64,000 nucleotides of DNA, from assembly GCA_035487155.1 (NCBI GenBank), contig DATHMK010000086.1:52120-116119 (forward strand). Direction: 5' to 3'. Position numbers and translations under genes: made by a program. The notes beneath the pieces are model-generated. The model saw only the letters and a list, made by a program, of their open reading frames with translations. It was not told the origin of the DNA and ran no database searches. The stretch comes from DAIDKA01 sp035487155 (GTDB taxonomy: Bacteria; Pseudomonadota; Gammaproteobacteria; Steroidobacterales; Steroidobacteraceae). Of the stretch, positions 29,201 through 37,231 are shown piece after piece (the stretch's first letter is position 1; every line of letters begins with the position of its first letter).

Positions 29201-29634
29201 CCAGCTCCGATGCGGCCTTCATGGACCGCTATCAGGCCAGCGAAGAATACCCACGCGTGGCACAAGGCAGCATTGACCTCGATGGGGGCTGGCGCGTGTA
29301 TTCGAGCGGCGCCGGCATCAGCCTGAGCCTGATCATGCGGGGCTTTCTCGGGCTCAGCCGTGAGGGCGAGGTCCTGCGCCTGGATCCGGTGATACCCGCC
29401 GCCCTTGATGGCCTCAGGGTCAAGACGCGCCTTGCCGAACATCCGATCGAGATCGAATACCGGATCGCGGACCCCGGCTGTGGCGTGCAGCAACTCGTAC
29501 TCAATGGCAGCTCTCTGCCCTTCACCAGAGCAGTGAATCTCCATCGGACCGGCGCCGCTCTGGTGGCGCTGCCGGCGGTGCTGGGGCTGCTGCGTGCCGA
29601 GGACAATGTGTTGCAGGTGAAGCTCGGCCAGTAG
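26248..29634 (+). CDS. Clan GH-Q glycoside phosphorylase (GH94/GH149/GH161-like), 1128 aa
   Basis: A very long cytosolic protein without a signal peptide. The N-terminal 600 residues are beta-sandwich and linker-like (ANLYLRQHADRIRWIPLLGP, LEPGQNSGTGFFGLYVED). An (alpha/alpha)6 barrel then begins around residue 610: GGWGTRDVCQGPVEMLLAL, QNPDGDWPQWFMFFER, GDSHGDIVFWPLLVLAQYL, HGDWNDSLQP with the DWND motif at 771-774 (the site of the general acid in GH94), and FDRPMAYHGG. C-terminal beta strands end the protein. Enzymes of this clan split beta-glucosidic bonds with phosphate, giving glucose-1-phosphate. At 1128 residues it is larger than cellobiose phosphorylase (about 800) and nearer the beta-1,3-oligoglucan phosphorylases. 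The family cannot be fixed from motifs alone. Confidence 0.83.
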   Translation: MPINADERLTLELSSPSGLRASFNRNGSLRRLDCGATALTLFVGNEVEGGPANLYLRQHADRIRWIPLLGPASPTRFSLDPHGAVLLGRGTWGDIGYRLELTLAAGAAAWFWRVQLENHGATCHVLDLTYAQDLALAPYGAVRLNEYYVSQYLDHTALSHPRQGFLIASRQNLAAEGRHPWSLIGALGKGAGFATDALQFHGLAPRGGHAPAGLSADLPTSRLQHEHSMAVLRDTVIRLEPGQNSGTGFFGLYVEDHPEATSQADLQRLDRVLALPEATAAPHRVFPEVESDDPRTLFSTAEPLQGRDLSTPELQSLFAGPWRHLEIAESGEALSFFCGADRHVVLRAKELRVLRPHGHLLRSGRHTTPDETSLTSTAWMAGVFHSMLTQGHVSINRMLSTVHSYLGLFRSHGQRVFVELDGAWRLLEVPSVFAMSTSACSWIYRYDRGEIQVSSEASTDGPDMTLILRVTAGAPLRFLIAHHLALNGDDGSAPGAALWRQEAQHISVTPAPGSELAQRFPNGSFSVSALPGTAFEKVADDALLFLDGRSRRQPFLCLLTAPTAMAGLQIQGHLLSSSTPAPQTLRVGSDLAPTLQMRIPERSPLGVAATRIAEMAPWYAQNAWVHYLAPRGLEQYSGGGWGTRDVCQGPVEMLLALDQVAPIRDLLLRVFKQQNPDGDWPQWFMFFERERNIRPGDSHGDIVFWPLLVLAQYLIAAGDPGILEEQVRYFDPGGPDRGEQATVWQHVLRALDLTKQRVIPGTALAAYGHGDWNDSLQPVAPQMRHQLCSTWTVTLQFQTLTTLATALRPLGRANEAAALEEQAQGVYRDFQRLLLPDGVLAGYVQFADGEVRYLLHPRDAITGIRYSSLGMIHAILEDLLNPEQARAHLHLIRTYLSAPDGVRLFDRPMAYHGGQQRLFQRAETATFFGREIGLMYTHAHLRFAQALAHVGDAEGFFHALCQANPIAIASVVPRATLRQANCYYSSSDAAFMDRYQASEEYPRVAQGSIDLDGGWRVYSSGAGISLSLIMRGFLGLSREGEVLRLDPVIPAALDGLRVKTRLAEHPIEIEYRIADPGCGVQQLVLNGSSLPFTRAVNLHRTGAALVALPAVLGLLRAEDNVLQVKLGQ

Positions 29635-29649
29635 CAAGGCTTGTACCCT

Positions 29650-31395
29650 TTATCTGATCGGTCGCACCTCAATCAGCTCGACGCCTTGCAGCGGCAGTCG
29701 AGTCTGCAACTCAAGGCTGCCATCCTGCCTTGGTGATCCTAAGGGAATCGAATGCGCCACCAAGCGCGAAGCTTGCTGCAGGCGAGTCACCTGCTGCGCG
29801 CTCGGGTGGGCCGGTGTACCCAGGGCCTTCCATTCGGTGAAGGAATCAGCGTCGTGCCGGTCTATGCGCCAGGCGCGTGCCTGAAACTTCAGGCCCGGCG
29901 CAACGCCACTGAGCAGCAGCTGGATATCGGCCGCGGGCCCCGGCACGTCGTCGTCGCGGTAATGCCAGAGCAGAATATCCAACCGCCCGTCTGCCAGCGT
30001 ACGGGTCGCCAGCACCCCGATGTCCGGCGCGCTGCGCACGCCGTCTGAGACGATCCGCGTGAGCGGCACCTCGGCGCCGCTGGTGGCCTGGACCTGCTCG
30101 GAACCGAGCCTTGCGAACAGCCGAAAGACATTCAGGACCGGCAGATCGACACCGTTGGTGGCAAGCTGTCGATAGCCGGCGAACCACGGCTGCTCGACAA
30201 AGGTGAATGCCCAAGTGAGCGCTCCGTCAAGACTGACTTTTCTTCGGCGGGCGAGTTCCCACAGCCGCGCATAGACAGCAGCCGTGTAACTTGAGTACAT
30301 GGTGTCGTTGCGATAACTGTTCTGCGCACCCGTGCAGGCGGCGCAGCCCTCCGGGTCGTTCTCACCAATGATGATGGGCGTATGGGCCAGCTGTGGTACC
30401 GCAGCGATGCTGGCGAATCCCTCATCGGCAGTCCTGAGTTGCTTGGAGATGTCCATGCGAATATGGCCGTCGACCATCGCGGGTTCACCCTTGGCGTGGA
30501 AGGAAATGAAATCGCTGGGGGTACCCATCGCACCGGTCGCATAGTTCGTGCCCAGGGTGATATGCCGCAGGAAACCTGCCATGAAGGCGCCACCGGCTCC
30601 CGCAACATCCGGTCCGCCGACACGCGCGCTGGGCAGCGCGCGGCGCACCGCATCGACGCCAAAATCGTGCAGACGATAGAAGTCCTCCGGCGTACCTCGC
30701 CAGTAGAAGTCCAGGTTAGGCTCGTTCCACACCTCGAAATACCAGCGCTCGACTTCGGCGCGACCATAACGCTGAACGTTGTGACGGGTCCATTGGTAGA
30801 TCAGTTCAGCCCACCGGCGATAGTCGCGAGGCGGATAGGACCAAGCCGAGGGCAGAGCCTTGTAATCGACTCCCGCTTCCCAGGGGCGGTGGTAGGGAAT
30901 GCCGGCCGGCGCAGAACTCAGGGCTTCGGGCATGAAGCCTATTTCCAGGTAAGGATGGATGCCCCGCGCCAGGTAGGTGTCGATGATGTGATCGACGATG
31001 GTGAAGTCGTAGACGGGTCGGCCATCCTTGAGGCTGTAGAGGTTGGTGCTGCCCCACTTCAGTCCAGGCGTACCGTCCCCGCTCGTCATCAGGTTGTGAG
31101 CGCGGAAATAGACGGCACGCGGACGCAGTTGGCCGAGTTTCCTCAACAGCTCCTCGCCCTCGGTGCGGGTGGCATAGTTGGGTTCATCCGCACCGAAGAA
31201 GCGCCAGATCGGCTGCAGCGTCCCCAGCGGCTTGGAGCCATCCACCGTCACGGTCACGGGAAAGGCGGCCGCGGAGCGCATGACCGCAAAGAACAGCGCC
31301 ACGATCCACAGCGCCGCGCGCACACTCGTCACTGAAGGTTTGCCGCGATAGTCGCGTAGCACGACGCCCGGAGCGTTCGCAGGGCGATGCATCAT
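29650..31395 (-). CDS. GH39-type exo-glycosidase (beta-xylosidase-like), exported
   Basis: A 581-residue product with an N-terminal hydrophobic export signal (ALWIVALFFAVMRSAAA, about residues 28-44). The catalytic barrel shows GH39 signs: GADEPNYATR, the acid/base E225 in FEVWNEPNLDFY, SFHAKGEP and the likely nucleophile E345 in IIIGEND. In classical GH39 the nucleophile lies in TEWN/TEYN, so the GEND context and the following CAACTG are unusual. A C-terminal beta-sandwich of about 130 residues completes it. Family members release xylose from xylo-oligosaccharides or iduronate from glycans. It overlaps the GH3 gene by four bases (ATGA), so the two are translated together and probably act on the same hemicellulose. 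Confidence 0.85.
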   Translation of the reverse strand: MMHRPANAPGVVLRDYRGKPSVTSVRAALWIVALFFAVMRSAAAFPVTVTVDGSKPLGTLQPIWRFFGADEPNYATRTEGEELLRKLGQLRPRAVYFRAHNLMTSGDGTPGLKWGSTNLYSLKDGRPVYDFTIVDHIIDTYLARGIHPYLEIGFMPEALSSAPAGIPYHRPWEAGVDYKALPSAWSYPPRDYRRWAELIYQWTRHNVQRYGRAEVERWYFEVWNEPNLDFYWRGTPEDFYRLHDFGVDAVRRALPSARVGGPDVAGAGGAFMAGFLRHITLGTNYATGAMGTPSDFISFHAKGEPAMVDGHIRMDISKQLRTADEGFASIAAVPQLAHTPIIIGENDPEGCAACTGAQNSYRNDTMYSSYTAAVYARLWELARRRKVSLDGALTWAFTFVEQPWFAGYRQLATNGVDLPVLNVFRLFARLGSEQVQATSGAEVPLTRIVSDGVRSAPDIGVLATRTLADGRLDILLWHYRDDDVPGPAADIQLLLSGVAPGLKFQARAWRIDRHDADSFTEWKALGTPAHPSAQQVTRLQQASRLVAHSIPLGSPRQDGSLELQTRLPLQGVELIEVRPIR

Positions 31396-34028
31396 TCGGG
31401 CAGGGTGAGCTGCCCCACGATCTCGAAGCGACCACTGGACGATGGGGCTGCCGTGTCAGGCTGACCGCCGCCGACCGAGACGGTGTACTGACCCTGAGCG
31501 ACGATGATCTCTCCCGTGTCGGTGACCATGCTCAAATCCCGCGGCGCCAGGTGAAATTCGACCTTCTGAGTGGCGCCCGGCGCCAGATGGATGCGCTGAA
31601 AGCCGCGCAGCGCCCGATTGGGAGCACCCGGAATGTCAGGAAACTTCAGGTACAGCTGCACCACCTCGTCCCCCGCGAGCCCGCCGCTGTTGGTTACCGT
31701 AACCGCAACGTTCAACGGCTCGCCCGCAGTGACCGGCGCCTGCGGCAGCGTCATCGCGCCGTACTGGAACCGGGTATAGCTTAGGCCGTAACCGAACGGC
31801 CAGAGCGGTTCGCCCTGGAAGTAGCGATAGGTACGGCCCTTCATCGAATAATCTTCGAAGGAAGGCAGCTGCTGCACATCCTTGTAGAAGGTGACCGGCA
31901 GGCGCCCGGCGGGATTGTTCTTGCCGCTCAAGGTCTGCGCAATAGCTGTGCCACCCTCCTCGCCCGAATACCAGGATTCCAGGATCGCCGACGCGTGGGC
32001 CTTCTCCCAGTTGACACTGAGGGCACTACCGTTCATCAGAACGACAACGAGGGGCTTGTGGGTGGCCGAGAGCGCCTGAACCAGATCCTCCTCCTGCCTG
32101 GGCATATCAAGACTGGTTCGGTCCCCGCCCAGGAAGCCGGGCTGGTCGACCTTCATCTCCTCTCCTTCCAGGCGACTGGTAATGCCGACGACGGCAACGA
32201 CCACATCAGCCTCGTTCGCGGCAGTCACAGCGGCCGGGTCTGGTACGTCCTGCACCGGTGTCCAGATGAGCTGAGCCTGCAGGTTGCGGCCGCCACCCTG
32301 GCCGAATTCGACCTCCAGTTTCAGCGGACGTCCCCGTTCCAGGTGAACCCGTCCGAGGCTGGCCCCGGAACTGTACATCTGCACGAGCTGCCTATCTGCG
32401 ACGGTAACGCTCGCGGACCCACTGGCTTTGATGCCGATAAGGTAGTCGCCGGTCTGGCTGGGCTGGATAAATCCGCTCCAATGGACCGATAGTGCCGATT
32501 TGCCGCGCGCCTGCTGCGGAAGGTTGCTCTCCTTCAGGTCCACCACCGGCTCGATGCGCGACACCAAGGGTGCGGAGCGCGCCTCGAGGCTTTGGCCCGC
32601 ACTGTAGTCCGCCTTCAGGCCCGGCCGCCCATCCGGCGTGGTGAGTACCGCGGCGGGTATGGGGGTACCCTGATTGGAAAGAAAGTCAGTCCCGGCCACA
32701 TAGCTGATCTTGGCGTCGGGAAATTCGGCCCTCATTCCTTCCAGCACACTCACCGTGTGCGAGGGAATGCCGTTGTAGTTGCCCAGCAGAACAGCCGTCT
32801 GGTCGGCAAGGGGACCGACCACCAGGATGTGTTTCACGGACTTCAGCGGTAGCAGGCCATCGTTCTTGAGCAGCACCATGGACTCATTGGCCATGCGGCG
32901 CGCCAGGCTGCGGTGCGCAGCGCTGTCGAGCTGCGTCTGATCCAGCTTCGCATACGGCACTTTGTCCGGCGGGTCGAACATTCCGAGGCGGATGCGGGCC
33001 GTGAACAAACGCACCAGAGCCGTGTCGATGGCGCCCTCGGAAAGATAGCCCTGCTGGACCGCCTCGATATAGGGACGGTAGTCGTGATCGTCCTTCACCT
33101 TCTCGAAGAAGTCGATGCACTCGTTGTCCATGCCGTGTTCCAGCGCGATGGCCGAGGCCTGAGGCTGGCTCGGGCGATAGCGATGCCCGACATCGATGTC
33201 GCGCACGGCGCCGCAATCCGAGACCACATAACCCTGGAACTGCCATGCACCGCGCAGCGTTTGCTGCAACAGGAAGTCATTGGCGCAAGCCGGTTGTCCG
33301 TTGATGGCGTTGTAGGCGCACATCACCGATCCGGCATGGCCCTCCACGACAGCCGCGCGAAACGCCGGCAGGTACGTGTCCTCCTCGTCATGTCTGCTGA
33401 CATCCACGTCGGCGAAGTGCCGGGTGGGCTCCGGACCGCTGTGCACGGCGAAGTGCTTGGGCGTTGAGATGACGCGATAGTAGTTCGGATCCGTGCCCTG
33501 CATTCCGGTCACGAACGCGACCGCCAGCCGGGCGCTTAGAAATGGATCCTCACCATAGGTCTCCTGGCCTCGCCCCCAGCGCGGATCGCGGAAGATGTTG
33601 ACATTCGGTGCCCAGAAATCCAGACCCTCGAAGATGTCGGAGTGACCGGCGCGTTCGGCCAGGACGTGCTTGATCCGGCCCTCGACGCCAATGGCCGTGG
33701 CCATTTCGTGGATGCCGGCCACATCGAACGTCGCGGCAAGGCCTATGGGTTCAGGAAATTCGGTGGTGCCATTTACGGCAACGCCGTGAAGGGCCTCGCT
33801 CCACCAGTCATACGCCGGAACACCCAGGCGCGGAATGGCCCGGGCCTGGTTGACAAGCTGGGATGCCTTCTCCTCCAGCGTCATACGCTGCACCAGGTCG
33901 GCCGCCCGTTGCTGCGGGGATGGCCCCAGATCCTTGTACGGCAGAACTGCAGTACCCTGGGCACTGGCGCTGATGGCCGCCAGCAATGCCACGCAGGCCG
34001 TCAACGCGCGCGTTGCGATTTCCATCAT
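31392..34028 (-). CDS. GH3 beta-xylosidase/beta-glucosidase with PA14 domain, exported
   Basis: I chose the ATG at 34028, which has GAGGGG seven bases upstream and a signal peptide (MMEIATRALTACVALLAAISASA); 878 residues result. The N-terminal GH3 barrel has ARAIPRLGVPAYDWWSEALHG, NIFRDPRWGRGQETYGEDP, KHFAVHSGPE and VVSDCGA with the nucleophile D271. The second GH3 domain is split by a PA14 sugar-binding insertion (HWSGFIQPSQTGDYLIGIK), and a C-terminal fibronectin-like domain ends the protein. The WWSEALHG/RDPRWGRGQE pattern is typical of the xylan-active GH3 branch. A perfect LacI-type palindrome lies 45 bases upstream, and the GH39 gene follows in a four-base overlap. Confidence 0.92.
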   Translation of the reverse strand: MMEIATRALTACVALLAAISASAQGTAVLPYKDLGPSPQQRAADLVQRMTLEEKASQLVNQARAIPRLGVPAYDWWSEALHGVAVNGTTEFPEPIGLAATFDVAGIHEMATAIGVEGRIKHVLAERAGHSDIFEGLDFWAPNVNIFRDPRWGRGQETYGEDPFLSARLAVAFVTGMQGTDPNYYRVISTPKHFAVHSGPEPTRHFADVDVSRHDEEDTYLPAFRAAVVEGHAGSVMCAYNAINGQPACANDFLLQQTLRGAWQFQGYVVSDCGAVRDIDVGHRYRPSQPQASAIALEHGMDNECIDFFEKVKDDHDYRPYIEAVQQGYLSEGAIDTALVRLFTARIRLGMFDPPDKVPYAKLDQTQLDSAAHRSLARRMANESMVLLKNDGLLPLKSVKHILVVGPLADQTAVLLGNYNGIPSHTVSVLEGMRAEFPDAKISYVAGTDFLSNQGTPIPAAVLTTPDGRPGLKADYSAGQSLEARSAPLVSRIEPVVDLKESNLPQQARGKSALSVHWSGFIQPSQTGDYLIGIKASGSASVTVADRQLVQMYSSGASLGRVHLERGRPLKLEVEFGQGGGRNLQAQLIWTPVQDVPDPAAVTAANEADVVVAVVGITSRLEGEEMKVDQPGFLGGDRTSLDMPRQEEDLVQALSATHKPLVVVLMNGSALSVNWEKAHASAILESWYSGEEGGTAIAQTLSGKNNPAGRLPVTFYKDVQQLPSFEDYSMKGRTYRYFQGEPLWPFGYGLSYTRFQYGAMTLPQAPVTAGEPLNVAVTVTNSGGLAGDEVVQLYLKFPDIPGAPNRALRGFQRIHLAPGATQKVEFHLAPRDLSMVTDTGEIIVAQGQYTVSVGGGQPDTAAPSSSGRFEIVGQLTLPE

Positions 34029-34072
34029 TTTCGGCCCCTCTTGTGCCCGCCAGTGCAACGACACGCGTCTTT

Positions 34073-34086
34073 TGATAGCGCTATCA
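34073..34086. promoter_or_regulatory. LacI/GalR-type operator palindrome in front of GH3-GH39
   Basis: The 14-base sequence TGATAGCGCTATCA is perfectly palindromic, with the central CG step and flanking TGnTA arms typical of LacI/GalR operators. It closely resembles the xyl-box of xylan regulons described in Xanthomonas (TGGTAGCGCTAACA). It lies between the MFS stop and the GH3 start, 45 bases from the ATG, in the right place to control the GH3-GH39 pair. The regulator is not encoded in the window. Confidence 0.7.
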
Positions 34087-34116
34087 GGTTATTATCGGCG
34101 GAGTTCTTCGCTACCG

Positions 34117-35403
34117 TCAAGAAGCTTGCCCGAGCAGCCGCGGCGCACCGGCGCGCTCGATTCGGCCGAGCAGGAAGATATAGCCGCAGATGCCGATGGT
34201 GAGATAGATGGCCGCGACGCCAAACACCCAAGTGTAGGCGTGCAGAGCGCTCAATAGGTAGCCGGTAATGATGGGCGCGCACACGCCGGACAGCTGGTTT
34301 GAGAAATTAACGATGCCGCCTACTTTGCCCACGTCCCGGCGACCCGCGATGAGCGACGGCAGCGACCAGCCCACCGCCGAATGGACCGATAAGCCACCGA
34401 TCGACAGGCTGATCCACATCAGTGCCTGCGCTGCCGTATGTGCGCTCGCGGCGCCCAGAATGCCCAGACCACAGCAAGCGCCACCGATGAGCACGATGCG
34501 GCGCACGCGGTTCGCATCAGCGCCACGCCTGATGAGCACATCCACGAGCCAGCCGCCCACGGCCAGTTCGCACAAAGTGGCTATGAGCCAGGGCACACTG
34601 GTGTAGAGAAATGAGTGCATCAGGTCGATATGCAGTGCCACCGCGAAATAGGTGGGCAACCAGGTCAGCAGCAGATAAAAGATGTAGTTGTAGGAGCCAA
34701 ACCCCAAGGCCAAGCCGATGACCTTGCGTTCCCCAAGCAGCCGCCACAATGAGGTCTGCGGCTCATCCGCCTGTTCCGTCTCCTGGCCATCGCCCGTGAT
34801 ATAGCGGCGTTCGGCATCGGACAGCCCCGCATCTTCTTCCGGGTCGCGATAGACGCGCCAGAAATAAACACAATAGAGCAAGCTGATCGCGCCTGTGGTG
34901 GCGAACCCCCAGCGCCATCCGGCCCTGAGCAGCACGAAGCCCACCAGCGGAATGCCGATGACCGAAGAGAACTTGGCGGCACCATCAAACAGCGCCGTCG
35001 CCAGACTGCGCTCATGTTGTGGAAACCAGCGACCCACTGCCTTGGCGCAGGCTGGGAAAGTCGGCGCTTCGCCGATTCCCAGCAGAAACCTCGCGCCGAA
35101 CAGCGCGCCCAGTGATGGCGCAGCTGCCCCGCCAAAGGTCGCCACGCTCCACAGCAGGACGCCCGCACGTCCCACCCGGCGCACACCGAATCGGTCGAGG
35201 ATCACGCCGATGGGCAATTGGCACAGCCAGTAGGTAAGGTTGTAGGCGCCCGAGAGGTAGCCGAATGCCACATCGGAAATTGCAAACGCCGTGATCAGCG
35301 CGGCGTGCGAAGCGGAGAGGTTCACCCGATCCAGGTAGCTGACCAGCACCCCGATGCCGAGCAACCATGCGATGCGCCAGCGGCGTCTTGCTTGGGCTGC
35401 CAA
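34117..35403 (-). CDS. MFS transporter, anion/sugar-acid (ACS) type
   Basis: A 428-residue protein with twelve predicted membrane segments. The N-terminal RIAWLLGIGVLVSYLDRVNLSASH and the loop motif DRFGVRRVGRAG are typical of the anion:cation symporter branch (sugar acids, hexuronates, phthalate-like anions). GIGEAPTFPACAKAVGRWFP is the ACS signature in helix 4-5. It follows the FAH-family gene by 20 bases and precedes the LacI-type box and GH3 gene. The likely cargo is a pentonate, uronate or pentose released by the neighbouring glycosidases or made by periplasmic oxidation. That substrate is inferred from context only. Confidence 0.87.
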   Translation of the reverse strand: MAAQARRRWRIAWLLGIGVLVSYLDRVNLSASHAALITAFAISDVAFGYLSGAYNLTYWLCQLPIGVILDRFGVRRVGRAGVLLWSVATFGGAAAPSLGALFGARFLLGIGEAPTFPACAKAVGRWFPQHERSLATALFDGAAKFSSVIGIPLVGFVLLRAGWRWGFATTGAISLLYCVYFWRVYRDPEEDAGLSDAERRYITGDGQETEQADEPQTSLWRLLGERKVIGLALGFGSYNYIFYLLLTWLPTYFAVALHIDLMHSFLYTSVPWLIATLCELAVGGWLVDVLIRRGADANRVRRIVLIGGACCGLGILGAASAHTAAQALMWISLSIGGLSVHSAVGWSLPSLIAGRRDVGKVGGIVNFSNQLSGVCAPIITGYLLSALHAYTWVFGVAAIYLTIGICGYIFLLGRIERAGAPRLLGQAS

Positions 35404-35423
35404 TGAAGTGCCTAGCGACGCAT

Positions 35424-36278
35424 CTACAGGCCGCCCTGCACCACGGTGTTCTCGAGCGTACCGATCGGATCGATGGTGATGCGAATCTGATCACCGGCTG
35501 CGAGCGTAAACGTCTCGGGCGGCACGACACCCGTCCCGGTCATCAGATAAGCGCCACTGCGAAAAACGTTGTCGCGGTACAGGTAGTCGACCAGAACAGT
35601 GGGCTTGCGCTTCAACTGCGCGAGCGTGGTGGCACCGGAGAATTCAATGTTCCCGCGGCGTTCTATCTCGAGGCGAATGGCAGTGGAAGCTGGCGGCGGG
35701 TCGCTCGCTATCAATATGCACGGTCCCAACGCGCACGATCGATCATAGACCTTGGCCTGCGGCAGATAGAGGGGATTTTCGCCCTCGATATCCCGGGAAC
35801 TCATGTCGTTCCCGATCGTGTAGCCAATGATCTTGCCGCGCGGATCAATGACCAGGGTCAATTCCGGTTCCGGCACGGACCACCTGGCATCGCTGCGGAT
35901 GCGCACCGGTTCTCCGGGAGCTGCCACCCGGCTCGCAGTGGCCTTGAAGAACAGCTCGGGGCGCTCGGCCGAGTAGACTCGGTCGTAAAAGTCGCCGCCT
36001 CCGGCGTCCTTTGACTCGGCCATGCGTGCGTCACGACTGCGAAAATAGGTGACGCCGGCAGCCCACACCTCCTGAGTGCCGATGGGCGCAAGGATTCGCG
36101 CGCCGGTCAAGTCCGCAACGCGATTGGCGGAGGTGGCGACACTGAGCAGATAGCTGCGCAGATCGCTGTGAGCGATCAGCGCATCCCAGCCGGGTTCGGG
36201 CACGCGATAGCTGCCGCCGTCGTGCTGAATGAAATTGCCATCGCCAGTGCGGTACAACTTCAATAATTCCATAGTCAC
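35424..36278 (-). CDS. FAH-superfamily 2-keto-3-deoxypentonate dehydratase-like
   Basis: A 284-residue fumarylacetoacetate-hydrolase-fold protein resembling 2-keto-3-deoxy-D-arabonate/xylonate dehydratases, which are also about 290 residues. Visible signs are EVWAAGVTYFRSRDAR, RVYSAERPELFFKA, the metal-binding VPEPELTLVID (two Glu), and TIGNDMSSRDIEGENPL with an Asp ligand. It would remove water from 2-keto-3-deoxypentonate to give 2-oxoglutarate semialdehyde. The GTG start overlaps the stop of the upstream dehydrogenase gene by four bases; an ATG two codons later is also possible. The operon context (1-dehydrogenase, lactonase and pentonate dehydratase nearby) supports the role. Confidence 0.8.
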   Translation of the reverse strand: MTMELLKLYRTGDGNFIQHDGGSYRVPEPGWDALIAHSDLRSYLLSVATSANRVADLTGARILAPIGTQEVWAAGVTYFRSRDARMAESKDAGGGDFYDRVYSAERPELFFKATASRVAAPGEPVRIRSDARWSVPEPELTLVIDPRGKIIGYTIGNDMSSRDIEGENPLYLPQAKVYDRSCALGPCILIASDPPPASTAIRLEIERRGNIEFSGATTLAQLKRKPTVLVDYLYRDNVFRSGAYLMTGTGVVPPETFTLAAGDQIRITIDPIGTLENTVVQGGL

Positions 36279-37231
36279 TGTAATGGTCCTGTTTGCCTCG
36301 CCATATCGTGGAATGGCTCGACAATTTCGGTTGCACAGCGCAGGAACGAATCGGCCACCAGGCGCAGCGGCACCACGTCGACATCGCTGTGACCGGTTGC
36401 AATCAGCTGCGTGAAATGTCGGTAGAGGCGTGGATATTCGCCTTCCGTGCCAAGCTCACACTCCTGGGCGCCGATATGCAAGCGCGCGCCGCCCTTGCTC
36501 AGACGCAACGACCCGGCGTCGGTCCTGACTTCGATATCCCAGACCGGCTCACCGCTACTGCGCCAGTCAAAGACGGCCTGAATCGGCACACCGCCGGCGC
36601 TGCGCATATGAAGCTTGGCGGCAATCGGCGTGGCGCAATTGCCGGGTACCTGCAAAATGCCGTCCAGAATCCGGATCGGGTCCGGTAGGAGTTGTGTGGC
36701 GATCGACAGCGCATTGATACCGGGGTCGAAAACCCCGAGCCCGCCCGGATTCCAGATCCACCGCTGGCCAGCATGCCAGTGGCGTACATCCTCTTCCCAG
36801 CGAATCTCAACGGACTGCACCCTGCGCCCGGCGAGCCAGGTGCAGGCCCGGTCCACTCCTGAGGCATGGCGTGAATGCCATGCCGCAAACAATGTCGTCC
36901 CAGCCCGCTTCGCGAGAGCTACCAGCGTGTCCACCTCAGTGACGGTGGCAGCGGGGGGTTTCTCCAGCAGCACATGCTTGCCGGCCCGAATGGCGCTGGC
37001 GGCCGCTTCAAAGCGCAGCTGCGGCGGCTGGCACATCGCCACGGCATCCACGGCAATTCCCGAGGCCAGCAACTCATCCACGTTCTGAAAGACCGGAACA
37101 TCACCCGACGCGGCGCCGGGACTTGCGGCCGCGACCAGTTCGAACTGCGCCGACGCCGCGATCGTGGGCAGGTGCTGATCATGGGCAATCTTGCCCAGCC
37201 CGATCACGGCAATGCGCGTCCTGGCGTTCAA
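36275..37231 (-). CDS. Gfo/Idh/MocA L-arabinose/D-galactose 1-dehydrogenase-like
   Basis: A 318-residue NAD(P)-binding oxidoreductase. The Rossmann part has AVIGLGKIAHDQHLP, then AMCQPPQLRFEAA and HVLLEKPPAATVTEV with the conserved EKP lysine. The C-terminal sheet carries WHSRHASGVD, EIRWEEDVRHWH and NPGGLGVFDPGINALSI, a combination characteristic of the cytosolic L-arabinose 1-dehydrogenase of Azospirillum and the galactose 1-dehydrogenase of Pseudomonas. It oxidises the sugar to its 1,4- or 1,5-lactone, the first step of the non-phosphorylating route. It overlaps the gene on each side by four bases, so the three-gene block is tightly coupled. Which pentose or hexose is preferred cannot be read. 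Confidence 0.85.
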   Translation of the reverse strand: MNARTRIAVIGLGKIAHDQHLPTIAASAQFELVAAASPGAASGDVPVFQNVDELLASGIAVDAVAMCQPPQLRFEAAASAIRAGKHVLLEKPPAATVTEVDTLVALAKRAGTTLFAAWHSRHASGVDRACTWLAGRRVQSVEIRWEEDVRHWHAGQRWIWNPGGLGVFDPGINALSIATQLLPDPIRILDGILQVPGNCATPIAAKLHMRSAGGVPIQAVFDWRSSGEPVWDIEVRTDAGSLRLSKGGARLHIGAQECELGTEGEYPRLYRHFTQLIATGHSDVDVVPLRLVADSFLRCATEIVEPFHDMARQTGPLQ

